From: Palsa-1447 sp964414785
GTDB taxonomy: Bacteria; Verrucomicrobiota; Verrucomicrobiia; Opitutales; Opitutaceae
DNA: 64,000 nucleotides
Direction of reading: 5' to 3'
NCBI GenBank assembly: GCA_964414785.1
Contig: CAYPXZ010000003.1
Span: 104,376 to 168,375, forward strand
Both the position numbers and the translations under genes were made by a program. Positions 1 to 7,814 of this stretch are shown here, one piece after another. The notes beneath the pieces were generated by a model that was not told the origin of the DNA, made no database searches, and was given only the letters and a program-made list of their open reading frames with translations. Positions within the stretch are counted from its first letter, which is position 1. Each line of letters begins with the position of its first letter.

Positions 1-1
1 G

Positions 2-307
2 CTGGGGGATGCCATCGGGAACGCCTGCAACACGCTGATCGACAGGATCTATCCCGCGTTGACGACCCTGATCACGGCCGCCTCGTCGGACTCGGTCGTG
101 ACGCTCCTGCAGAACATCATCATCACCGGAGGCGGCTCGCAGATCCGCGGGATCGACACCGTGCTCCAGAAGCGCCTGACCGACGACGGCTTCGAGTCGC
201 CCAAGGTGCGCCTCGCGGGACAGGATTTCCAGCGGTACGTGGCGATCGGCGCCCTGAAGGCGGCCCGGGCCGCGCGCGAAAACCAGTGGCAGGTGCTCCT
301 GGGGTAG
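2..307 (+). CDS. Actin-like ATPase, MamK/MreB family (C-terminal fragment)
   Basis: Only the last 101 codons are present; the gene starts left of the window. The fragment contains the actin-fold segment IIITGGGSQIRGIDTVL, which corresponds to the phosphate 2/adenosine region of MreB-type actins, and ends in GALKAARAARENQWQVLL. The extended C-terminus and the spacing after TGGGS resemble MamK-like filament proteins more than cell-shape MreB, whose end is shorter. Such proteins form cytoplasmic filaments that position cell structures. The choice between MamK-like and MreB is a judgement from the tail alone. It converges with the permease gene 19 bases downstream. Confidence 0.65.
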   Translation: MGDAIGNACNTLIDRIYPALTTLITAASSDSVVTLLQNIIITGGGSQIRGIDTVLQKRLTDDGFESPKVRLAGQDFQRYVAIGALKAARAARENQWQVLLG

Positions 308-326
308 GGCGGGCGGCCGGACGGCC

Positions 327-2285
327 TCAGGCGTCGACCCGGATCGGCAGGACGACAAAGGGCATGCTCGAGAGGAAGAACCGCCGCTGGAGGGTGAAGA
401 CCGTGTGGTTGTGGAGCCAGCGGGTCAGGTTCGTCTCGTAGGTGAAGAGCAGTTGGCCGGCGAAGAACACCTGGTTCGGGAACTCCGTGGCCGCCTCGCG
501 CGCGAGCTTCATCACCTCGCTCGTCACGTCGTAGCCGATGGCCGTGAACGCCTTCGAGCCGTAGCCGCGCGCCTGGGCGAACTGCACGTAGCGCTTCGCC
601 TCGTTCTCGGTGTGGGCGCGAAGGTCGTCGATCTCCGCGGCGCCCTTGAAGTTGCCCGCGTCGACGGAGCCCACCTGCACGAAGATGAAATTCCGGAACG
701 TGTTGCCGAACATCCGGGGCACGTTGAGGATCGTGTGCAGGCCGAGCCCGTTGAACCCGTTCACGAGGATGACGGCGGTGCGGGCCTTCGGGTCCGCAAC
801 AGGGGGAGTGGCGGGCACCTGCCGTGACTCCGACTCCGCCGCCTCGACGATGGAGTCCAGGCGCCTGAGCTGCATCCTGACCCCGTTGTAGTGGCGCTTG
901 ATGCCGAAGGCCCCGACGACGAGGACCCCCGTCACCAGGAGCGTGGCCCACCCGCCCTCGTTGAACTTGACGATCGTCAGCGAGATGAGGATGGACGCCG
1001 TCAGGACGAAGCCAAAGCCGTTGATGGCGAGCTTGCGGCCCCATTTCGGGTCGATGCGCCTCTCCTGCCACCAGTGGCGCACCATGCCGGCCTGGGATAG
1101 GGAGAACGTGATGAAGACGTTGATCGAGTAGAAGATCACGAGGAGGTCCACGGACCCCTTCGTCGCCAGCATCATCACGAAGCCGGAGAGCCCCATAAGG
1201 AGTACGCCGTTGCGGGTCACCAGGCGCTCGCTCAGGTTCGCGAACTGGGCCGGGAACCAGCGGTCGAGGGCCATGTTCGCCAGGACGCGCGGGCCGTCGA
1301 GGAAGCCTGTCTGGGCCGCGATGATGAGGAGCGCCGCCTCCGAGGCCAGGGTGATCCAGGTGAAGGAGCCCCCGGCGACGTGGTTCCATCCGGAGGTCAT
1401 CTGCTCGACCAGGACGGCGTTAAGCGTCTTGTCCGGGTTCACGTGCACGTCGTAGAGCTGGTAGGCGACGAGCAGGCCCGCGACGGTCAGGGCGAGGGAG
1501 GCGCCCATGTAGACCATCGTCCGCCGGCCCGTGCGCACGCGCGGCTCCCGAAGGATCGGCAGGCCGTTGCTCACGGCCTCGATGCCGGTGTACGTGCCGG
1601 CGCCCATGCTGTAGGCCTTCAGGAGGAGGGCCATGAGCCCGAACCATCCCACCGTTCCGCTCACGAGGTGGACCTCGTGGGTCGTCGCGGCGGCGATCGC
1701 GACGAGGCCCGAGGAGTGCGAGATCATCGCGTAGACGATCACGAAGATGTGCGTTAGGACGAAGACCCCGAAGATCGGGACCCAGATGACGACCGACTCC
1801 TTGACGCCGCGCAGGTTGATGAGCGTCAGGCCCATGACCCCCGCGACCGCGAATGCCAGCTTGTAATGCTGCGCGGATTCCGGAAAGAGGCTGAAGAGGG
1901 CGTCCGAGCCGCTTGCGACCGAGATCGTGACCGTCAACACGTAGTCGATCAGGAGGGCGCAGCCCGACACGACTCCCGCCGAGGGGGAAAGCAGCTTGCT
2001 CGCCACGAGGTAGCCGCCGCCGCCGGTCGGGAAGAGCGAGATGATCTGCGAGTAGCTGGCGCAGATCGCAATGATCGTGATCACCGAGGCGAGCGCCACG
2101 AAGAGGCTCAGGTGGGGGCTCGCCCCCAGGGCCTTGAACGTCTCCTCGGGGCCGTAGCAGGAGGACGAGAGCCCGTCGGCGCCCAGGCCCACCCAGGCAA
2201 AGAGCGCGATCAGCGAGATGCTGTGGAAGAGATTGCGGTCCGTGAGGGACTTTTCACGGCCGAAGAGGATCGATTTAATGGACAT
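327..2285 (-). CDS. APC-superfamily permease with C-terminal cytosolic domain
   Basis: This 652-residue integral membrane transporter has about twelve hydrophobic segments between residues 20 and 480. The first helix region carries the APC-type sequence GLGADGLSSSCYGPEE, followed by FPTGGGGYLVASKLL, as in amino-acid permeases and KimA-type potassium importers. Residues 500-652 form a soluble tail beginning RTAVILVNGFNG. The substrate cannot be read from sequence; amino acid or K+ are the main options. ATG start at 2285. A near-consensus sigma-54 promoter lies 60 bases upstream, which suggests nitrogen- or stress-responsive expression. Confidence 0.85.
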   Translation of the reverse strand: MSIKSILFGREKSLTDRNLFHSISLIALFAWVGLGADGLSSSCYGPEETFKALGASPHLSLFVALASVITIIAICASYSQIISLFPTGGGGYLVASKLLSPSAGVVSGCALLIDYVLTVTISVASGSDALFSLFPESAQHYKLAFAVAGVMGLTLINLRGVKESVVIWVPIFGVFVLTHIFVIVYAMISHSSGLVAIAAATTHEVHLVSGTVGWFGLMALLLKAYSMGAGTYTGIEAVSNGLPILREPRVRTGRRTMVYMGASLALTVAGLLVAYQLYDVHVNPDKTLNAVLVEQMTSGWNHVAGGSFTWITLASEAALLIIAAQTGFLDGPRVLANMALDRWFPAQFANLSERLVTRNGVLLMGLSGFVMMLATKGSVDLLVIFYSINVFITFSLSQAGMVRHWWQERRIDPKWGRKLAINGFGFVLTASILISLTIVKFNEGGWATLLVTGVLVVGAFGIKRHYNGVRMQLRRLDSIVEAAESESRQVPATPPVADPKARTAVILVNGFNGLGLHTILNVPRMFGNTFRNFIFVQVGSVDAGNFKGAAEIDDLRAHTENEAKRYVQFAQARGYGSKAFTAIGYDVTSEVMKLAREAATEFPNQVFFAGQLLFTYETNLTRWLHNHTVFTLQRRFFLSSMPFVVLPIRVDA

Positions 2286-2344
2286 TTAGCGCTGTTGTCG
2301 GGGTTTGCTGGAAAGCACTGCCCTCTGCCAAGCGGGCTGGACGA

Positions 2345-2361
2345 TGCAAGTGCCGTACCAA
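2345..2361 (-). promoter_or_regulatory. Sigma-54 (-24/-12) promoter for the APC permease
   Basis: Read on the minus strand this is TTGGTACGGCACTTGCA. It matches the consensus YTGGCACGRNNNTTGCW at every defined base except one (T for C in GGCAC). The invariant GG (2359-2358) and GC (2347-2346) are 12 bases apart, as required. The predicted transcript would start near 2334, about 49 bases before the permease ATG. The region upstream (2370-2488) is AT-rich and could bind an enhancer protein, but I do not recognise a specific site. Confidence 0.65.
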
Positions 2362-2457
2362 CCAGCAAGAAAGACATCTTTGTCATGGCTGTAACCGACT
2401 CGTGGATGCCAATTAATGCTTCGAATTTAATGTTTCCTTAACCTTTTTTGCCGTCGC

Positions 2458-2486
2458 TTGACAGCGCAGCCGTAGAACCCCTAATT
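2458..2486 (+). promoter_or_regulatory. Candidate sigma-70 promoter for the HNH gene
   Basis: A perfect TTGACA -35 box at 2458-2463 is followed after 17-18 bases by CTAATT/TAATTC as a weak -10. The implied transcription start (about 2493) lies beyond the first ATG (2489) and just before a second in-frame ATG (2498). If this promoter is real, the HNH mRNA is nearly leaderless and starts translation at 2498. Confidence 0.4.
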
Positions 2487-2488
2487 CG

Positions 2489-3115
2489 ATGCCTAGTATG
2501 GAGGCAGCCCTCGATCAACCGGTGCTCGTCCTAAATCGCCTGTGGCAGGCGGTTAATGTGATCGGAGCGCGCAGGGCCTTCGGGCTTCTCGCCCGCGGCC
2601 ACGCGCACGTCGTGCACCAGCAGGCGGACGACTTCAGGATGTTCTCGATGATGGACTGGATCGACTTCTCGGTCGACAACCCCCCGGCGGCCGAGCTCGA
2701 GATGGTCCACACGCCGACGCGCACCATCCGGCTGCCTCGGGTGATCCTATTGACCTTCTTCGACAAGCTCCCGTGCAAGGAGCTCAAGCTTACGCGCAAC
2801 AACGTCTTCGAGCGCGACAAGAATTCCTGCCAGTACTGCGCGAAGGTCCTTCCCAGGGAGCAGCTCAACCTCGACCACGTCATCCCCCGCGACTACGGCG
2901 GGAAGACCACGTGGGAGAACATCGTCTGCTCGTGCATCCGGTGCAATTCGCGCAAGGCGAACCGGCTCCCGCACGAGGCGGGCATGCGCCTTATCCGCAA
3001 GCCGTCCCGGCCGAAATGGAGGCCGGTCATCTCGATGGTGCTCGGCAACCAGCACCGCGAGCTGTGGAAGGACTTCCTCGACATCGCGTATTGGAACGTC
3101 GAGCTGGAGGAGTAG
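2489..3115 (+). CDS. HNH endonuclease family protein
   Basis: This 208-residue stand-alone HNH protein has a zinc-knuckle CQYC, then LDHVIPRDYGGKTTWENIV with the HNH catalytic His/Asn core, and a second cysteine pair CSCIRC followed by NSRKANR. The N-terminal 100 residues are a conserved extension common in small chromosomal HNH proteins. Such proteins bind metal and nick or cut DNA; the target here is unknown. No restriction, phage or toxin partner lies beside it. Start could be 2489 or the in-frame ATG at 2498, given the promoter position. The gene ends two bases from the convergent kinase gene. Confidence 0.85.
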   Translation: MPSMEAALDQPVLVLNRLWQAVNVIGARRAFGLLARGHAHVVHQQADDFRMFSMMDWIDFSVDNPPAAELEMVHTPTRTIRLPRVILLTFFDKLPCKELKLTRNNVFERDKNSCQYCAKVLPREQLNLDHVIPRDYGGKTTWENIVCSCIRCNSRKANRLPHEAGMRLIRKPSRPKWRPVISMVLGNQHRELWKDFLDIAYWNVELEE

Positions 3116-3116
3116 C

Positions 3117-4814
3117 CTAGGCCCGCGCGAGCGGGATCGTGACCCTGAAGGTCGCCCCCGCGGGGCTCGAGCTCACGAGATGGATGTCGCCGTTGTGGGT
3201 CTGCAGGACCCGCTTCGCTATCGCCAGGCCGAGGCCGGTCCCGTCGGGCCGCCCGGTCAGGAACGAGTCGAAAATCCTCTCCCTTATGGCGTCCGGGACC
3301 CCGAGGCCCGTGTCCGAAACGTCGAGGACGGCCACCCCGCCGGACTCCCTCTGCTCGGAGGCCAGCCTCAGGGTGATCTCGCCGCCGGCGGGCATCGCCT
3401 GCGTCGAGTTGATGAGCAGGTTCAGGAGCACCTGCTGGAGCTGGCCCTTGTGCCCCTCGACTACCACCGGCCCGGCCGGCGGTTCAAACGCGATGCGGAT
3501 GTTGTTCTGAGCGAGCTTGAGCCTTACGAGGACAAGTGTGTCGGCGACGATCTCGGCCACCTGGTAGCGCGAGTGGAGGCTCGTCGGCGCCTTCGCGAAA
3601 TTGAGCACGCGGCTGACGATGGATTCAAGCTGGTCGAGCTTCTCGCCAATGACGCGCACGTCGGTGCGCCTCGGGTCGCCCTCAGCAAAGTCGAGGCCCA
3701 TCCCCCCGTGGAGGAGCTTGATCACGGTCAGCGGGTTCCTGATCTCGTGCGCGATCTCGGCCGCGAGGAGCCCGAGCGTCGTCAGGCGCTCGTTCTTGCG
3801 CAGCGACTCCTCGCTCAGGAACACGCGGGAGTAGAGGCGGGAGTTCTGCAGGGCGACGGCGCCCAGGCTCGCCAGCGCGCTGCACAGGCGCTTCTCGTCG
3901 TTGTCGAAGACCCGCTTGCGGTCCGTGAAGCAGGTCAGGACCCCCATGACCTCGCCCTCGAAGAGCATCGGGACCGCGATCACGGAGCGAAGTGTCCGGT
4001 CGCGCGGCAGGTCGAGGAGGTCCTGGAACTCCGGGGACTGGATGTCCGCGAACGTGACGGGCTTTCGGGTGCGGACGGCCGAGGCGGAAAGGCACGAGCC
4101 CAGGGGAAGGTCCCCCTCCGGGGTCAGGGTGTCGGGCTCCCCGCGGTAGGAGGCGAGCCTTAGGCTCGTCGCCCCCTCGTCATAGATGAAGAACGCGCAG
4201 GCCTTGGCCTGCATCATGGCGAGGGCGTCGCGGGTCAGGGTGTCGAAGAGCTCCCGCTGCTCGAGCTTGCCGACCAGCGCCTGGCCGGAGGCGATCAGGC
4301 CCTCGAGCTGGCGGGCCTTCCCCCGCAGGTGCCGAAGCTCCCAGAGGCGGTCAAGGACGGGGGCCGCGGCGGCGGCAAGCCGCACGAGGAACCGCAGGTC
4401 CGCCTCCCCGTAGCGCCCCACCTCGGAATGGTTGACCGCGATGACCCCCAGGACGTGGCCTCCGGGCAGGATGATCGGCGCGGCCATCTCACAGCGCGTC
4501 TCGCGGGCCATGGGCCGGCTTCTCAGGTCCGCCTGGGAGTCCGGCACAAGGAGCGGCTTCGCGTGCCAGGCGACCCAGCCGGGAACGCCCTGGCCCGGGG
4601 CGAAGGAGTGGTCCATGTCGGCCGGCAGGCCCTCGGACGCCTCGATCTCAAGCCTGCCCGTCTCGGGGTTCTGGAAGGCGACGATGCAGTACTGGACCCC
4701 GAACGAGCGCGAGACGATCGCCAGGATCTCCCGGGTCGCGGCCCCGGGGTCGTCGATGCCCGACGCGAGGGACGAGATGGCGTGCAGGGCCGTCAGTTCC
4801 GCTTCTTCGGTCAT
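3117..4814 (-). CDS. GAF-domain sensor histidine kinase
   Basis: A 565-residue soluble kinase with no membrane segment. It has two GAF-type sensory domains (about 15-155 and 175-325), a HisKA dimerisation domain with the phosphoacceptor motif IAHEIRNPLTVIKLL (about 355), and a HATPase domain with NLLINSTQAMPAG, DTGLGVPD and GTGLGLAI. The kinase would sense an intracellular ligand and autophosphorylate. No response regulator is adjacent, so its partner is elsewhere. It lies 89 bases downstream of glnD on the same strand and may be co-transcribed, hinting at a link with nitrogen status, but this is only positional. Confidence 0.9.
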   Translation of the reverse strand: MTEEAELTALHAISSLASGIDDPGAATREILAIVSRSFGVQYCIVAFQNPETGRLEIEASEGLPADMDHSFAPGQGVPGWVAWHAKPLLVPDSQADLRSRPMARETRCEMAAPIILPGGHVLGVIAVNHSEVGRYGEADLRFLVRLAAAAAPVLDRLWELRHLRGKARQLEGLIASGQALVGKLEQRELFDTLTRDALAMMQAKACAFFIYDEGATSLRLASYRGEPDTLTPEGDLPLGSCLSASAVRTRKPVTFADIQSPEFQDLLDLPRDRTLRSVIAVPMLFEGEVMGVLTCFTDRKRVFDNDEKRLCSALASLGAVALQNSRLYSRVFLSEESLRKNERLTTLGLLAAEIAHEIRNPLTVIKLLHGGMGLDFAEGDPRRTDVRVIGEKLDQLESIVSRVLNFAKAPTSLHSRYQVAEIVADTLVLVRLKLAQNNIRIAFEPPAGPVVVEGHKGQLQQVLLNLLINSTQAMPAGGEITLRLASEQRESGGVAVLDVSDTGLGVPDAIRERIFDSFLTGRPDGTGLGLAIAKRVLQTHNGDIHLVSSSPAGATFRVTIPLARA

Positions 4815-4903
4815 GGAACTAGTGGTGCAGGCGCCGGGTGGGTGCGCAAGGGATTATGCGGCCCCGATCGGCTCCCCTTCGCGAGGGTCCCGGGCGTCCC
4901 GGC

Positions 4904-7711
4904 TCAGGCGGACTCGGCCGCGGGCACGACAATCGGCGTGATCACTTCCTTAAGCGCGGAGCGCAGCCTCAGCAGCCTCTCGGTGTCGTCGACGGGCTCA
5001 TGGTTCGCGCTCTCGATGTAGAAGGTGTCGATTGCGACCCCGCGCTCGGTCCCGATCCTTGCGAAGGTGATGTCGAACCCGAAGTCGGAGATGGCCTTTG
5101 CGAGGCGGTAGAGGAGGCCGATCTGGTCCCTGGCCTGTACCTCCACGATGGTCCGCTGCATCGAGATCTCGTGGTAGACGTCAACCGTCGGGGGGAAGGA
5201 GCTCTGGAGCGTCTCCCCGCTCTTCGAGAACATGTAGCGGGTCGAGGCGATCTTCTTGGCCTGCGCCACGATGTCGGGATAGAGGTCCGAGTTCGAGACA
5301 AGGGCGGACTCGATGATCTTTGCGAACGATTCCTGGGCCGTCCCGTTCTGGACGACGCCGCGCCCCGGCTCGACCACGTAGAACGTGTCGATCGCGATGT
5401 GGTCCGTCCTCGAGATGACCTTGGCGCCGAGGATGTTCAGGCCGGCCACGCTGAAGGCCCCGGCCAGCTTGTAGAAGAGGCCGGCCCTGTCCCACGTGAC
5501 GACGTTGACGACCGTCAGCGAGCGGTTGAGGTCGTCCTTCCAGTCGATGACGGGCCGTAGCGAGCCGACCGACTCCGTCGAGGAGATCGACTTCAGGAGC
5601 TTGTTCACCATCTGGATGTGGAGAGTGATCTCGCTGGAGTCCGTCAGGATGAAGTAGCGGTCCGGCAGCAGGCTGAAGTGAGCCGCGATCTCGTCGTTGC
5701 TTATGCCGGGTATCCTTTTTGCGATGAGTTCCTGTTCTGTCATTTTGCGTTTCTCCTCAAAGCTTGCGTCTACTGCAGCCCCAAGCCGCAAGCGTTCGAG
5801 CGTGTTCCTATAAAGTGTGGTATGTAAAGTGTCCTTGTAGCTGTTCCAGAGTTGGGGCGACGTCCCGCGCGCATCGCAGAATGTGTGGACGTAGAGGAAG
5901 CGCAGGCGCTCCTGGTCGCCCACCAGCTCGGCGAAACTTGCGGAAGTCTTGGGATCATCTACGTCCCGCTTCTGCCAGAATCGTGCCATCGCGAGATGAT
6001 TCTTGATAACAAATGAAACAAGCGCCTGGCCCCTGGGGGACACGCCCAGGCGCTCCATCGTGGGCCCGGCCAGGCGGACCCCGGATTCCGAGTGGTTCTG
6101 GATGCCGGCGGCCTTGCCGATGTCGTGCAGGAGCAGCGTCAGGTATATTAGGGCCGGATCCTCGACCTCGTGGACGACCGCCCTGTACTTGTCCTTTATC
6201 GGGTCGGCCTCCGTGAAGACTAGGTCGAGCTCTAATATTGCGTTAAGAGTATGAATGTCAGCGGTATAGCGATGATAGAACTCGTGCTGCACGAGGCACG
6301 TGAGGGCGTCGAATTCGGGGATATAGCCGCCCAGGACCCCCAGCTCGTGCATCCGGGAAAGGACCGGGTGGACGGCGCCGGACTCGGACAGGATCGCGCG
6401 GAACGCCGTGGCCGCGTCCGCGGAATTGAACACCCCCGACATGAGGGGAAGCGACTCCCGGATCAGCTGCGTCAGGTTGAAATCCAGCGCGCAATCGAGC
6501 TGCTGGCAGTGGCGGAACACCCGGATCAGCCGGGCGGGGTCGTCCTGGAACACGCTCTTCGAGTCCGCGGCGAGCTCGTCCCCGCGCACGACGAAGCCGT
6601 CGATCCGCCGGGCCCGGCGCAGGCGCGCGATCTTCAGGGCCTCGCGGATCGGGATCTTGGCGCCGCTCGACTTCCTGCCGATCGCGAGCGCCAGCCGGCT
6701 CTCGACATTCTTGGAGGTCTGGAAGATCGCCTGCGCGGCCCGGTAGTAGTCCTGCATGAACCTCTCCACGCGGTCCAGGAGGACGGGCTGCGTGTAGCCG
6801 AGGCTGAGCGCGACCCGGGTCTGCGAGTCCAGGTTGAGGATGTCGGTCGGGCGGACGCTCTGGAAATGCAGCTCGTTGCGCACCCGCAGGAGGAAGTCGT
6901 AGGCGCGGCTGAACTCGTCCACCTCGAGCTTGGTCAGGTGCCCCTCCTTGGCCAGCTCGTCCATATGGGTGATCCCGAGCTTCACCCGGGCCATCCAGAG
7001 CGTGTTCTGGTAGTCCCTTAACCCCCCGACGCCGTTCTTTATGTCGGGCTCCTGATTGAAGACCGTGTCCCCGAACTTGGCCCGCCTCTGGGACTGGTCC
7101 TCGAGCCTGGCGAGGATGTAGCCCTTCGGGTCGTCCGTCGTGTAGAAGTTCCGGTAGGCGAGGAGGAAGGAGTCGCAAAGGGCGGCGGAACCCGCCACGT
7201 ACCGGGCCTCGAGGAGGGCGGTCATCGTCATGATCTCCTTCTTGGCCTGGAAGAAGACCTCCTCGACCGTCCGCGTGGAGTGACCCACCTTCAGCCCGCA
7301 GTCCCAAAGGGGGTAGAGGACCTCCTGGGTGAGGTGCGCCTGGAAGGGCTCGACCACGGCCGGCTTGGACTTCGTCGGGTAGAGGAACATGACGTCCACG
7401 TCGCTCCAGGGGGCCAGCTCGCTTCGCCCGTACCCGCCCAGGGCCATCATCGCCACTGCCGCGGGGGTGGGGCCCTTGGTGCTCGCATAGAGGCCTATCG
7501 CGTGGTCGAAGAGCTTGGAAATCAACAGGTCAATGATCGCGGAGCGACCGTTCTCGATCTCCATTCCCGACGCACCCTGGTCGTGCCGGACCTTCAGGTC
7601 GGCCATGGCGTCCTTCAGGAAGCTCTTGCACGCGGCAATCCGCTCGGCACCCCCTGTCCCCGGGGGAAACACGAGCCTTGAGCGGTCCAGCTCATGTAGG
7701 GAGGGTGCCAT
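4904..7711 (-). CDS. glnD: [Protein-PII] uridylyltransferase / uridylyl-removing enzyme
   Basis: GlnD reports glutamine levels by uridylylating PII proteins and removing the group when nitrogen is ample. The 935-residue product, counted from ATG 7711, has the nucleotidyltransferase motif GGYGRSELAPWSDVDV (92-107), an HD hydrolase domain with LLLHDIGKA, and two C-terminal ACT repeats (TVVNVVTWDRAGLFYKLAG and TIVEVQARDQIGLLYRLAK), the full family order and length. The frame stays open 39 codons further upstream, but that part is proline/glycine-rich and crosses the divergent valS leader, so 7711 was chosen. No glnB or amtB lies in the window. Confidence 0.95.
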   Translation of the reverse strand: MAPSLHELDRSRLVFPPGTGGAERIAACKSFLKDAMADLKVRHDQGASGMEIENGRSAIIDLLISKLFDHAIGLYASTKGPTPAAVAMMALGGYGRSELAPWSDVDVMFLYPTKSKPAVVEPFQAHLTQEVLYPLWDCGLKVGHSTRTVEEVFFQAKKEIMTMTALLEARYVAGSAALCDSFLLAYRNFYTTDDPKGYILARLEDQSQRRAKFGDTVFNQEPDIKNGVGGLRDYQNTLWMARVKLGITHMDELAKEGHLTKLEVDEFSRAYDFLLRVRNELHFQSVRPTDILNLDSQTRVALSLGYTQPVLLDRVERFMQDYYRAAQAIFQTSKNVESRLALAIGRKSSGAKIPIREALKIARLRRARRIDGFVVRGDELAADSKSVFQDDPARLIRVFRHCQQLDCALDFNLTQLIRESLPLMSGVFNSADAATAFRAILSESGAVHPVLSRMHELGVLGGYIPEFDALTCLVQHEFYHRYTADIHTLNAILELDLVFTEADPIKDKYRAVVHEVEDPALIYLTLLLHDIGKAAGIQNHSESGVRLAGPTMERLGVSPRGQALVSFVIKNHLAMARFWQKRDVDDPKTSASFAELVGDQERLRFLYVHTFCDARGTSPQLWNSYKDTLHTTLYRNTLERLRLGAAVDASFEEKRKMTEQELIAKRIPGISNDEIAAHFSLLPDRYFILTDSSEITLHIQMVNKLLKSISSTESVGSLRPVIDWKDDLNRSLTVVNVVTWDRAGLFYKLAGAFSVAGLNILGAKVISRTDHIAIDTFYVVEPGRGVVQNGTAQESFAKIIESALVSNSDLYPDIVAQAKKIASTRYMFSKSGETLQSSFPPTVDVYHEISMQRTIVEVQARDQIGLLYRLAKAISDFGFDITFARIGTERGVAIDTFYIESANHEPVDDTERLLRLRSALKEVITPIVVPAAESA

Positions 7712-7732
7712 GTGGAAAGTCCATTGAACCCC

Positions 7733-7814
7733 GCCCCCGCCAGGATTCAATCCTGGACGGCACGCACCCCGGACTTGCCTGCCCGGGGGGCTGCCGGTTT
7801 GCTGGCGGGCTCCC
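7733..7814 (+). promoter_or_regulatory. Structured leader of valS (candidate)
   Basis: The 82 bases before the valS ATG can fold into a closed multibranch shape. An outer stem CCCGCCAG/CTGGCGGG (left arm about 7735-7742, right arm about 7802-7809) encloses a perfect hairpin CCAGGAT-TCA-ATCCTGG (7740-7756, partly competing with the outer stem) and a CCCCGG/CCGGGG stem near 7770-7790. The outer right arm ends five bases before the ATG and could hide the start. No Shine-Dalgarno is visible. No T-box signature is present. Confidence 0.3.

Noticed and set aside
49..1389. Long open frame on the minus strand across the actin fragment and permease
   Set aside because: Arg/Pro/Gly-rich translation typical of a high-GC shadow; the permease in another frame has clear family motifs.
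7740..7756. T-arm-like hairpin suggesting a tRNA
   Set aside because: Only a 3-base loop and no acceptor, D or anticodon arms around it.
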